NCBI RefSeq assembly: GCF_019752095.1
Contig: NZ_JAIEMO010000006.1
Location: 33,125-97,124, forward strand
Source: Nitrosomonas sp.
GTDB taxonomy: Bacteria > Pseudomonadota > Gammaproteobacteria > Burkholderiales > Nitrosomonadaceae
Direction: 5' to 3'
Length of the DNA: 64,000 bases
Shown here: piece after piece, positions 56,922 through 64,000 of the stretch
How positions within the stretch are numbered: the first letter of the stretch is position 1
How the letters are laid out: every line of letters begins with the position of its first letter
Notes under the pieces: generated by a model
What the model saw: the letters and a program-made list of their open reading frames with translations, nothing else
What the model was told of the DNA's origin: nothing
Database searches by the model: none
Position numbers and translations under genes: made by a program

Positions 56922-58738
56922 CGTATTGCCTCAATCAAAAATCATACTACTATTTTAGCGGCACACCTCATCACAAAAAGTTTAGTTTCAAGGCCTGCGA
57001 GTAGTGCTTGCCCAGTATACCTACAGTACGATCATGTCAGTAATTAAGTGATTTTGCTACATCCTTTTTCCCACAATCCAAGTTAGTCTGAATGTCTGCA
57101 TCTATACTGGAGAAAGTCAGTGGAGGTGCCATTTGATTAACCATGAGTGCTCGCAATGTTTTTTCATGACCTTCTTGTTCCTGGCGCCACTGTGCAACTC
57201 TTCTTTGCAGAGTCCGGGTTTGACCAGTGGAAAACTGGTTTGGGTATTTTCCCATGACCCACTGTATAATTCCGCTGGCTGTAGTCTCTGGCATCAGCTC
57301 TAGCCGCAATCGAATCTCATCCCAAACATTTTCAAAAGGATCTTTTCTCGTTCGCCAGGTGCGAGGAGCTTTTCTTAAGTCTACCTTTTCACTTGTGTGA
57401 TAATGACGATGTAAATTACCGCACTTCCTCGGTTGCATATTTTGATCGTCAATATCATCTTTGCTGACGACAAAACTGGATTTTGCACTGCCGTTTTTGT
57501 TCCAGGAAAATTCCCATAGCTTATCTTGTAGCATTTCTAGCTGAGTCAGTATATTGACAGGGTCGAGTGTTTTATACTCTGCAGTTAACGAATCTTTCTT
57601 TGCTTGACTAATATGCTCAGAGAGAAGAATTCGTTGAAATGGCGTCTTTGCTTTATCGTATTTCTTTGATACTTTAGCCCCTTGCCGTTCTTTCTCTAAC
57701 AGCTTCAGTGATGGTTGGAAGAAATTAACATACTTTCTCAGTACGCAATACAATTTAGCCAGCGCTTCCCAGGCTTCTCGACCTTCGAATCGGTCATAAC
57801 CCACCAGTCTACGCACTACCGAGCCGTTCTTTTCCTCAACATGAGCCTGGTCGTTCTTACGGTGTGTTCGCGCCCGAGTAAAGGTAATAAATCTATCTTC
57901 ACAGTAGTCTAGCAAGTCATAGTTGATAAACTCACTACCGCAATCAGTATCTAGCCCTTGCAAGGGAAATGGCAATAATTCGTCAGCGACTCGCAAACCG
58001 TCAATAACATCACTGGCGCACTTTCGCAGCAATGGCATGCATTCTAACCATCCCGTGGATATGTCAACCAAAACCAGTGTGTTTAAAAAAGCGCCATTAG
58101 TGTTTCCACCACAATGCGCGACCAAGTCAGCCTCCAGGAAACCTGGAGTGACATCGTCCCAATCAGCAAATGTCCTTACCTGAATTTGATGCTTTAAGAG
58201 ATTGCCACGACGCGTGGTGCTGATGCTTCTCTTGATGTTCTCTCGCTCCGGCCTCAACATGCGATCTACAGTTGCGGGACTGATGCTGAGCAGGTGTGCT
58301 CGCACATCTGCTGGTAACCGTAAGTGGCCATGATGCTCCATGGTCGTTACCAGCTGCGGTAGAAACGGCACGAGACGCTTTGAGCAAATTTGGTTAGCGG
58401 TCAACCAGACTGAAATTAAAGCTTGTCGTACTTGTTCATCATACTTCTGGGATGCTGGCCGCTTCTTTGGTAGGATTGGCATCTCAGCACTGTTCAACAG
58501 CTGAATGGCATATTTCCGCTCGTAACCTGTGGCAGCAACAAATCCATCCAATAACTTACTCCTGTCCGCCCAATTCGCATTATGATACTTCTGCTTGATA
58601 ATTGACTGCAACTCCCTCCGAGCATCCAGACTCATTGATTTCATCATCATCTAAATCTCCTTTCTTATCGTTTCAAGTTGGTTTGATTTTAGATGAGGCA
58701 ACGGCTCCTAAGTAGTATGGTTTTTAATGAGTCAATGC
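56922..58738 (-). mobile_element. Inner IS with DDE integrase-type transposase
   Basis: The left end GTATTGCCTCAATCAAAAAT (continuing CATACTAC) and the reverse complement of the right end GCATTGACTCATTAAAAACC (continuing ATACTAC) form imperfect inverted repeats of about 28 bp. The element is about 1.8 kb and has one large gene. Confidence 0.65.
57037..58650 (-). CDS. DDE transposase with integrase catalytic core
   Basis: The 537 residues start at the ATG at 58650, preceded by AAAGGAG. The N-terminal helical DNA-binding part (1-150) has LLDGFVAATGYERKYAIQLL. The retroviral-integrase-type core has candidate acids in GFLEADLVAHCGG (Asp), QGLDTDCGSEFINY (Asp) and NDQAHVEEKNGSVVRRLVGY (Glu). The C-terminal region is Lys/Arg-rich with a final helical part. 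It looks complete, so the inner IS may still be active. The exact IS family is not certain. Confidence 0.8.
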   Translation of the reverse strand: MMMKSMSLDARRELQSIIKQKYHNANWADRSKLLDGFVAATGYERKYAIQLLNSAEMPILPKKRPASQKYDEQVRQALISVWLTANQICSKRLVPFLPQLVTTMEHHGHLRLPADVRAHLLSISPATVDRMLRPERENIKRSISTTRRGNLLKHQIQVRTFADWDDVTPGFLEADLVAHCGGNTNGAFLNTLVLVDISTGWLECMPLLRKCASDVIDGLRVADELLPFPLQGLDTDCGSEFINYDLLDYCEDRFITFTRARTHRKNDQAHVEEKNGSVVRRLVGYDRFEGREAWEALAKLYCVLRKYVNFFQPSLKLLEKERQGAKVSKKYDKAKTPFQRILLSEHISQAKKDSLTAEYKTLDPVNILTQLEMLQDKLWEFSWNKNGSAKSSFVVSKDDIDDQNMQPRKCGNLHRHYHTSEKVDLRKAPRTWRTRKDPFENVWDEIRLRLELMPETTASGIIQWVMGKYPNQFSTGQTRTLQRRVAQWRQEQEGHEKTLRALMVNQMAPPLTFSSIDADIQTNLDCGKKDVAKSLNY

Positions 58739-59635
58739 GCAACGTAACGGGATTTTGTAACCAGGCGATTGCGTTGCAATTGCCGCTGAGTGAGTGGTTT
58801 ATTCTTTACCGCTTTGTCCTGAATGCCGTTTTTGATGCCGCGTGCCTTTAGAGCCGCTCGGTGTTTTTGGCTACAACAGGCTTTATCAGCGTGTACCCGT
58901 GTTCCGGGTTTGATTGCGGCTTTATCGAGCAAATCCAACATCGGCTGACTGTCATGCTGATTGGCGGCTGTGGTTTGTATCGCCAGCACTAAACCGTTGT
59001 CACTAACCAAGGTATGTTGTTTATAGCCAAACACTGATTTGCCGCCCTTCTTTACCCAACGAGCTTCCGTATCGACTCCCGGTTGAGTCACTTCAACGAC
59101 CTGCATTGCCGCTTTGGCTAATGGTTCATCATCTTGTTCTTCGCGGTCACTAACCCCTTCACAGGAAGGCTTAGTCTTTGGTTTACGCGGGCTATGTGTG
59201 ATGCTCGCGTCAATGTGGCAGCCGGTCGTAACGCTCACATTGAGCGCGCTGATCTGTTGACTGATCTGTTCCAGCAAGCCATCCCAGGCTTGATCGGCGG
59301 TTAAGCGGGTTCTAAATCAGAGATAGCACCGAATGATCAGGCACTTCATCTTCGAAAAATAAATTAAGGAAGCGCATGACGTACAGATTGGCATTTGCCC
59401 TATCTTCAACCGCTTCGTCGCTGAGACCACCATGCCAGACACCAACCGGCAACATTTTGAATAATAGCAGTCCAGGATAGGCCGGGCGGCCTGTTGCATC
59501 AGATTTAGGAGAATGATGCGGGTTAATGGCTGCTTCGATAGGCTTCCAATCGATCAAATGATCAATTTGATTCAGAAAGTTGCCTTTGCGGGTACGGCGA
59601 ATGACATCAAAAACTGAGAAACGCATAGATTGCAT
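58732..59635 (-). pseudogene. IS5-family transposase, frameshifted and interrupted
   Basis: The N-terminal frame (59635-59312) reads MRFSVFDVIRRTRKGNFLNQ to FEDEVPDHSVLS. One extra base near 59308 shifts the frame, and the protein continues FRTRLTADQAWDGLLEQI in the next frame (to 58732). That part includes TDTEARWVKK-like, KSVFGYKQHTLVSDNGLVLA and VHADKACCSQKHRAAL, typical of IS5 DDE domains. The frame then stops where the inner IS begins, so the last Glu-bearing YVVERTFG region is missing. It is inactive. Confidence 0.8.
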
Positions 59636-59721
59636 TTAACCGACTGATTAAAAGCTCTATTTTACTACAAAAAAACATTTCGGATGAGGGTTTGTTTTGC
59701 AAAGGTCTCTCAAAATAATGC

Positions 59722-59750
59722 TTGACGTTAGAAACGTAAAGTGTTAATAA
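59722..59750 (+). promoter_or_regulatory. Candidate promoter of the RiPP operon
   Basis: TTGACG (59722-59727) is followed after 17 bases by TAATAA (59745-59750). This sits 12 bp outside the IS end and about 40 bp before the precursor ATG. The -35 is good and the -10 weak. Confidence 0.4.
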
Positions 59751-59790
59751 AGATATACGGTAATGTCGCCGTATCTTTAGGGTATATATC

Positions 59791-60009
59791 ATGGGAACCG
59801 AACATATTGCAGCTATTCTCAAGAAAGCAACAACTGATGATGTCTTCCGTCTTGCCCTTGCTAAGGATCTAAATAAGACGCTGGACGCTCATAATATCGA
59901 ACTTACTAAGGCAGAAATGGATGCGCTCAAAAGTGTAAACTTCAAAAAACCGCTGTTTACAGACATTGGAGGAGCGGCAGCGGCAAGTTGGGTTCATGTT
60001 TACAGCTAA
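59791..60009 (+). CDS. RiPP precursor peptide (72 residues)
   Basis: The peptide is IAAILKKATTDDVFRLALAK, DLNKTLDAHNIELTKAEMDA, LKSV and a tail. The leader-like helical part has the I-x3-L-x-K-x-T-x-D-x-x-F-R, L-x2-H-x-I-E-L-T-x2-E-x2-A-L pattern of Os1348/NHLP-clan and Nif11-related leaders. The tail is NFKKPLFTDIGGAAAASWVH then VYS. A double-Gly in DIGG could be the cleavage site, leaving AAAASWVHVYS as core. AGGG lies 8 bases upstream of the ATG. Two radical SAM enzymes follow. The precursor role is strongly supported by context; the exact core is inference. Confidence 0.78.
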   Translation: MGTEHIAAILKKATTDDVFRLALAKDLNKTLDAHNIELTKAEMDALKSVNFKKPLFTDIGGAAAASWVHVYS

Positions 60010-60056
60010 CTAAGGTTTTACCTTTAACTAAATAAACAGTAATCTCGGGAGGGAAT

Positions 60057-61031
60057 ATGAATCTTGGAATTCTTCTTTGGAATACATGTAATGCTGCCTG
60101 CAGTCATTGTGCTGTAAATTCTGGCCCTTCCGAGAAATCTGTTATGACGGACGATCAAATATTTGAACTGATCGATGGGGCGTTCTACGATTGCTCCCGC
60201 CCAAAGATTGGGTTGTCGGGAGGCGAGGCATTCGCATTTTTCGATAGACTCTGCAAAATTTGCAGGTATGCAATCAATAAAGGAGCAATTGTATCGGTTA
60301 ATACCAACGGTTTTTGGGGGACATCTGCTGAGGAGGCGAAGAAAAAAGTACAAATAATAAAAAGTATTGGTGTTAGTAGACTCGTCGTTTCAATTGACGA
60401 ATTCCATCAGGAGTACATAGATGTTGCACGACCGCTTAACGTCATTCGAGCCTGCAGAAGTGAGCATTTGGAAGTGGAGGTGCAGTTCGTTGCCACCAAA
60501 GCCACTTCCCGACTTGCCGATTTTTTAGCCAAGCACGGCGATGACTTATTAAACATCAGATGCAGAGAAATTCCATGTCATCCTGTGGGGCGGGCTGCAG
60601 AGAAAATCGACGCAGGACATCTTTTTACTAGCAATGAAATCCCCACCGGAAAATGTCCTAGCCTTATTCTATCTGCTTCTGCAGAAGGAAATATAATTCC
60701 GTGCTGCAATGCTGCAGGCCACCTCCCATCTTTGCAGCTCGGCACTGTAGCTGATGACATTTCTGATATTCATCGAAAATTTGTAGAAAGTCCGCTTTCC
60801 TATGTGATGGTGACGCAAGGACCACAAGCTTTTATACCGGCTGCGGAGAAAGCGGGTTTTAAGCATCGTGATGGGGGTTACATAGACCAATGCCATTTGT
60901 GCTACGAGATATTCAAGAATCCAATTTACGCACTTAAATCGAAGAAAATGGCTCGTGAAATTTACGAAAAGGAGTTTTCAGAAAAATTGCTATCAGAATT
61001 TAATGAGGCGATGGAAAGTGTTAACGGATAA
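60057..61031 (+). CDS. Radical SAM/SPASM-like RiPP maturase
   Basis: The 324 residues have GGGAGG upstream of the ATG. The cluster motif is C11-N-A-A-C15-S-H-C18 (C-x3-C-x2-C), and GLSGGEAFAFF is the SAM-binding GGE motif. A C-terminal cysteine-rich part (GKCPSLILSASAEGNIIPCC and YIDQCHLCYEIF) resembles a SPASM or twitch auxiliary FeS site. Such enzymes put thioether, epimer or C-C links into peptides. It lies between the precursor (48 bp) and the second radical SAM gene (11 bp). The chemistry is not predicted. Confidence 0.85.
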   Translation: MNLGILLWNTCNAACSHCAVNSGPSEKSVMTDDQIFELIDGAFYDCSRPKIGLSGGEAFAFFDRLCKICRYAINKGAIVSVNTNGFWGTSAEEAKKKVQIIKSIGVSRLVVSIDEFHQEYIDVARPLNVIRACRSEHLEVEVQFVATKATSRLADFLAKHGDDLLNIRCREIPCHPVGRAAEKIDAGHLFTSNEIPTGKCPSLILSASAEGNIIPCCNAAGHLPSLQLGTVADDISDIHRKFVESPLSYVMVTQGPQAFIPAAEKAGFKHRDGGYIDQCHLCYEIFKNPIYALKSKKMAREIYEKEFSEKLLSEFNEAMESVNG

Positions 61032-61042
61032 AGCTTTACGCT

Positions 61043-63043
61043 GTGAGAAAAACTGATCGGAACAGCAAATTATCCGTTGCCCTTGTAAATATGCCGGTGT
61101 CGTCGACTGGCTACCCTAATCTTGGACTTAGCCTCCTTAAGAGCCAACTTACTGACCGCGGGATAGCGTCCAAAGTTTTTTATTTTAATCTCATGTACGC
61201 AGATTTCTGCGATCTTGAATTAAACCGTGAGTTATCTAACGGTGCGCCAAGGCCGACAGATCTTGCGAGTGAATGGCTATTTCGAGAAATAGCCTGGGGG
61301 GCGAACTCTGATCTCGATTTACGTTATCTAAATGAAGTTCTACGCGGGCACAATCTTGATCATACTTCCAATGGAGTAAGACCTACCGAGGGCTTTATCG
61401 AAAAACTAGTGAGCCTTAGAATGCATTCAGACAAATTTATACATCGTTGTTTGGATTCGTGCGACTGGGGTCAATTTCGAATTGTTGGGTTTAGCTCAGT
61501 CTTTCAACAGCAACTTGCTTCTGTGGCACTTGCTAAATTAATAAAGAAAAAATGGCCTAACATAGTTATTGTCTTTGGTGGTGCCAACGTCGATGGTCCG
61601 GCGGCTGAGACAGTTGTCAATCACTTCGGACCTGTGGACGTTGTTTTTCGTGGCGAGGCCGACATCGCCTTTCCGCGGTTTGTTCAAGCTTTATTAGATG
61701 ACCGGCCAATCGCTCAGATTGATGGCATGGTCGTTTCGAATTCGTTTGGCAAGTTACTCCGACGTAGTAGCTCTGCCGAGTCAAGTCAATCCGTAGTCCA
61801 ATTTCATAAAAGTAACGAGCAAGTTAATCCGCTCATTACCCTAAACGATCTGCCTTATCCAGATTTTGAAGACTTCTTTGAACAACGTTTGGGCCGAGAA
61901 CAGATAATTGAATCTCCTAGTTTGGTTTTTGAGGGATCGCGAGGATGCTGGTGGGGGGCAAAATCACACTGTACATTCTGCGGACTCAATGCTACTACAA
62001 TGACGTTCAGACAAAAAACTTCAGAAAGAGCGCTGGCAGAAGTTGATTTTCTGATTAGTCGGTATGGAGGGATAACAAAAGCGTTTGTAACCAGCGACAA
62101 TATTCTCCCTATAAATTACCTGAGAACTTTCTTGCCTAAACTGGTAGGGAGGCACAAAGGCGCTACTTTTTTTTACGAAATTAAGGCGAATCTTACTCGT
62201 CTCGATGTTGCCGTATTAAGTGCTGCTGGTGTAGACACGATTCAGCCAGGGATCGAAAGCCTACATAGTTCTCTGCTTACTATTATGAAGAAAGGAGTTA
62301 GCGGGATTCAGAATGTGCAGCTACTAAAATGGTGTATCGAATATGACATAAGACCACTTTGGAATATTTTGGTGGGATTCCCGGGTGCCAACGAATGTGT
62401 TTATTCTGAAATGGCAAGTCTTGTTCCTGCCCTATCCCATTTACCCCCCCCGAATGGAGTTGCTGATGTTCGTTTTGATCGTTTTAGCCCATATACCTAC
62501 AATCCAACTGCCCACGGTTTGAGCAACCTAAGGCCCTACCACAGTTATTCACTTATCTATCCTCATCTACCACAGGACGAGCTAGGTAAAATCGCCTATT
62601 ACTACGTCGGCGATTTTAATGAGAAAGATTCTATCCCTCGCAACACGCAGAAACTCCGACAAGAAGTCTCAAAATGGAAAGCAATACACAAAACTGCATC
62701 GTTGAGGTTATTGGAAATTGGCTCGGAGGGGCACGTATTCGACAACCGATGGGGACAAGCAACGCTACATAAAGTCAGTGATATTGATTGCGCTATTTTG
62801 AAAGAAACAAATGATATTCGTTCCATCTCGTCGGTAGTGCAGAAAATTTCTCAGCTCACCTCATATGATGGCGAATCTGTTCACCAAGCTATTCTTAGAA
62901 TGGCATATGGCCAGAATCAATTAATATTAATAGAAGGAAATAGGGTACTAGCACTAACGCTGTTTAATGACTCAGATTCATCTCGAGACGAATCTGAGCC
63001 TGACAAACAATTGAGCGTAGGAGAAAGTTTTGAACTACCGTGA
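61043..63043 (+). CDS. RiPP maturation radical SAM protein 1 (B12-type layout)
   Basis: The 666 residues from a GTG match the ribosomal peptide maturation radical SAM protein 1 family (TIGR03975 type). The N-terminal Rossmann-like part (to ~250) has VGFSSVFQQQLASVALAKLI, IVIVFGGANVDG and DVVFRGEADIAFPRF. The signature EGSRGCWWGAKSHCTFCGLN gives C302-x7-C310-x2-C313, the family's unusual spacing. Then come SDNILPINYLRTFLPKL and IQPGIESLHSSLLTIMKKGV. The N-part looks like a B12-binding domain but lacks a clear D-x-H-x-x-G. It probably methylates or otherwise changes the core peptide. It ends in a 14-bp overlap with the acetyltransferase gene. Confidence 0.88.
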   Translation: MRKTDRNSKLSVALVNMPVSSTGYPNLGLSLLKSQLTDRGIASKVFYFNLMYADFCDLELNRELSNGAPRPTDLASEWLFREIAWGANSDLDLRYLNEVLRGHNLDHTSNGVRPTEGFIEKLVSLRMHSDKFIHRCLDSCDWGQFRIVGFSSVFQQQLASVALAKLIKKKWPNIVIVFGGANVDGPAAETVVNHFGPVDVVFRGEADIAFPRFVQALLDDRPIAQIDGMVVSNSFGKLLRRSSSAESSQSVVQFHKSNEQVNPLITLNDLPYPDFEDFFEQRLGREQIIESPSLVFEGSRGCWWGAKSHCTFCGLNATTMTFRQKTSERALAEVDFLISRYGGITKAFVTSDNILPINYLRTFLPKLVGRHKGATFFYEIKANLTRLDVAVLSAAGVDTIQPGIESLHSSLLTIMKKGVSGIQNVQLLKWCIEYDIRPLWNILVGFPGANECVYSEMASLVPALSHLPPPNGVADVRFDRFSPYTYNPTAHGLSNLRPYHSYSLIYPHLPQDELGKIAYYYVGDFNEKDSIPRNTQKLRQEVSKWKAIHKTASLRLLEIGSEGHVFDNRWGQATLHKVSDIDCAILKETNDIRSISSVVQKISQLTSYDGESVHQAILRMAYGQNQLILIEGNRVLALTLFNDSDSSRDESEPDKQLSVGESFELP

Positions 63044-63530
63044 CGCAGTTAACCTCGTTCCAATGCAAGAAACAGATTTCACAGCTTTTTCTACAAGAGT
63101 ACTATCAAGTTATGCGGAAACAAATGTCCGTGCTGGGATTTGGTTGCCGGAAGAAGCATTATATCGATCTAACGCCGACTTAAATAAGCTATTACCGGAT
63201 GGACAATTAACTGCAAAACAACTTTTCTTATCCATTATTGAGCAGAGCACGGGCAACAAGGTGGGTACAATGTGGGCCGGCCCGGAACCCGGGAGTAACG
63301 AAACTGTTTATTTTCTTTTTGACATTTATATTAATGAAAAATATCGTCGTCGGGGCTTTGCGTCTAAATCAATTAGAACATTAGAACGCACCCTCACGGC
63401 AATCAACGTACGTAGCATCAAACTGCAGGTTTTTGTATTCAATTTTGCCGCTAGGGAAATGTACGAAAGTCTAGGGTATTCTATTTACAGTCACGCCATG
63501 ATAAAACATGTCATGGCGGATCCTGCGTAA
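63030..63530 (+). CDS. GNAT-family N-acetyltransferase of the RiPP cluster
   Basis: The 166 residues start from a TTG with AGGAG 6 bases upstream, inside the end of the radical SAM gene, so translation is coupled. The acetyl-CoA loop is YINEKYRRRGFASKSIRTLE (R-R-R-G-F-A/G). The segment QVFVFNFAAREMYESLGYSI is GNAT motif B. It could acetylate the peptide N-terminus, a Lys, or a self-toxic product for immunity. It is the last gene of the cluster. Confidence 0.88.
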   Translation: MNYRDAVNLVPMQETDFTAFSTRVLSSYAETNVRAGIWLPEEALYRSNADLNKLLPDGQLTAKQLFLSIIEQSTGNKVGTMWAGPEPGSNETVYFLFDIYINEKYRRRGFASKSIRTLERTLTAINVRSIKLQVFVFNFAAREMYESLGYSIYSHAMIKHVMADPA

Positions 63531-63641
63531 ACACCCGCATATAGGGTGCTAATAAACAAAAGGCTCTAAAGTTTCACGGGATTATGTTTAACCCATTGTC
63601 AGTAAAGACCTATAAATAGAGCTTACTCAGAAATTCAGCGA

Positions 63642-64000
63642 TCAGATACGCGCTGCCAAGTAAGAATTCCGGCTTGAGATGAATTGGCAGTCACGCGCAA
63701 ACGGAATTTTTCTGGGCATGCACTCTTCTGTCACCCAAAATGCTATTTTGGCAGCAAGATTCCTCAGGCAAATAAAAACCAGCGCCAAGATGAACAGGTT
63801 CATAACCAGGAAGATACTATTAATCCATGCGGCAGACGTATCAGCGCGCTTGGCTCGAATATTGTTGAGCCGATAACCATATTTTCCTTGGCCAAACTTT
63901 CCTTCAATTGGAATGCGCTCGCGATATTCCTGCCGGCGTTGTGCTTTCAGGCGTTTGATCTCATCTTTGTTTTCAGCTGTACTCTTTGGCGGACGCCCCA
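63642..64000 (-). CDS. IS5-family transposase, C-terminal part (runs off the window)
   Basis: The frame enters from beyond 64000 and stops at TGA (63642-63644), giving 119 codons. It contains GRPPKSTAEN, IKRLKAQRRQEYRERIPIEG, KFGQGKYGYRLNNIRAKRAD, TSAAWINSIFLVMNLFIL and LALVFICLRN, which is typical of the end of one IS5-type transposase group, including the Glu of IPIEGKFGQ. This differs from the IS5-like element on the left of the RiPP cluster. The last ~30 residues (ITEEC-like tail) may be non-family read-through. Confidence 0.8.
   Translation of the reverse strand, partial: GRPPKSTAENKDEIKRLKAQRRQEYRERIPIEGKFGQGKYGYRLNNIRAKRADTSAAWINSIFLVMNLFILALVFICLRNLAAKIAFWVTEECMPRKIPFARDCQFISSRNSYLAARI

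Larger units (their letters stand above)
56721..59709. mobile_element. IS5-like element interrupted by a second IS (nested)
   Basis: Terminal inverted repeats GAGACCTTTGCAAAACA at 56721 and its complement ending at 59709 delimit about 3 kb. The IS5-type transposase enters from the right end. After about 300 codons it is cut by a second element (56922-58738). The left part (56721-56921) is what is left of the IS5 3' end. No clear target duplication is seen (flanks TAAA and TCAA), which suggests later rearrangement. Confidence 0.7.

Noticed and set aside
63679..63876. Plus-strand frame of 65 codons
   Set aside because: It is antisense to the IS5-type transposase end, which has strong family motifs.
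1..64000. CRISPR array
   Set aside because: No series of short direct repeats with regular unique spacers was seen; the only tandem repeats are the coding units at 4-3354.

Overview
The window looks like a chromosomal segment of a betaproteobacterium close to Nitrosomonas. This is inferred from the gene set: FlhDC flagellar control, short-form HisG, the purE-purK-purC order, two alginate-export porins, an exopolysaccharide deacetylase of the DUF3473 type, and abundant small IS-derived repeats. No ammonia-oxidation gene lies in the window, so the genus is not proven.

Layout. 1-5163 is the 3' part of a giant secreted RTX-type repeat protein. 5205-7760 (minus) is an exopolysaccharide pair, a lipid-linked sugar-phosphate transferase and a polysaccharide deacetylase. 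7761-10003 is a graveyard of insertion-sequence debris with two different MITE-like elements, an IS3-like orfA stub, a truncated IS110 transposase and one small lipoprotein gene. 10130-11721 holds three accessory minus-strand genes. Two of them end in a stop codon embedded in an RYYYAAC motif, so the stretch resembles an integron cassette array. 11907-22390 is housekeeping: purEKC, an orphan exbD, superoxide dismutase, hisG-hisD, an rRNA methyltransferase, uvrB and an aspartate aminotransferase. 22424-26586 has flhDC, a phosphoribosyltransferase, a CBS-domain protein and small unknown genes. 26738-29214 is a complete AmmeMemoRadiSam trio. 29405-37679 has a secreted lipase and an envelope cluster (TlpA-like, DUF4266, DUF3570, ApbE) with secreted proteins of unknown function. 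37940-53000 has two AlgE-like porins, fatty-acid cis/trans isomerase, alanine dehydrogenase, an SDR, ankyrin, TatD, QueD, a radical SAM protein, two alpha/beta hydrolases and an LpxK homologue that has lost its P-loop. 53179-56445 has lysC, tRNA-Ser(GCT), dinB and a SRAP/YedK gene broken by one amber codon.

The right end is the most interesting part. Behind a nested IS block (56721-59709) and before another transposase (63642 to the window edge) sits a compact plus-strand biosynthetic operon. It encodes a 72-residue RiPP precursor with a C-terminal GG-A4 segment, a SPASM-like radical SAM enzyme, a 666-residue radical SAM enzyme with the CWWG-type C-x7-C-x2-C signature, and a translationally coupled GNAT acetyltransferase. 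No protease or exporter is visible, so the pathway may have been moved or trimmed by the flanking IS elements. The product is unknown.

How the genes work together: purE, purK and purC overlap and form one purine operon. hisG-hisD make a histidine segment. The amr trio is translationally overlapped. tlpA-DUF4266-DUF3570-apbE read in one direction with tight spacing and probably build one envelope redox system. The RiPP genes have their own strong ribosome-binding sites or overlaps and should be co-transcribed from a promoter just outside the IS end.
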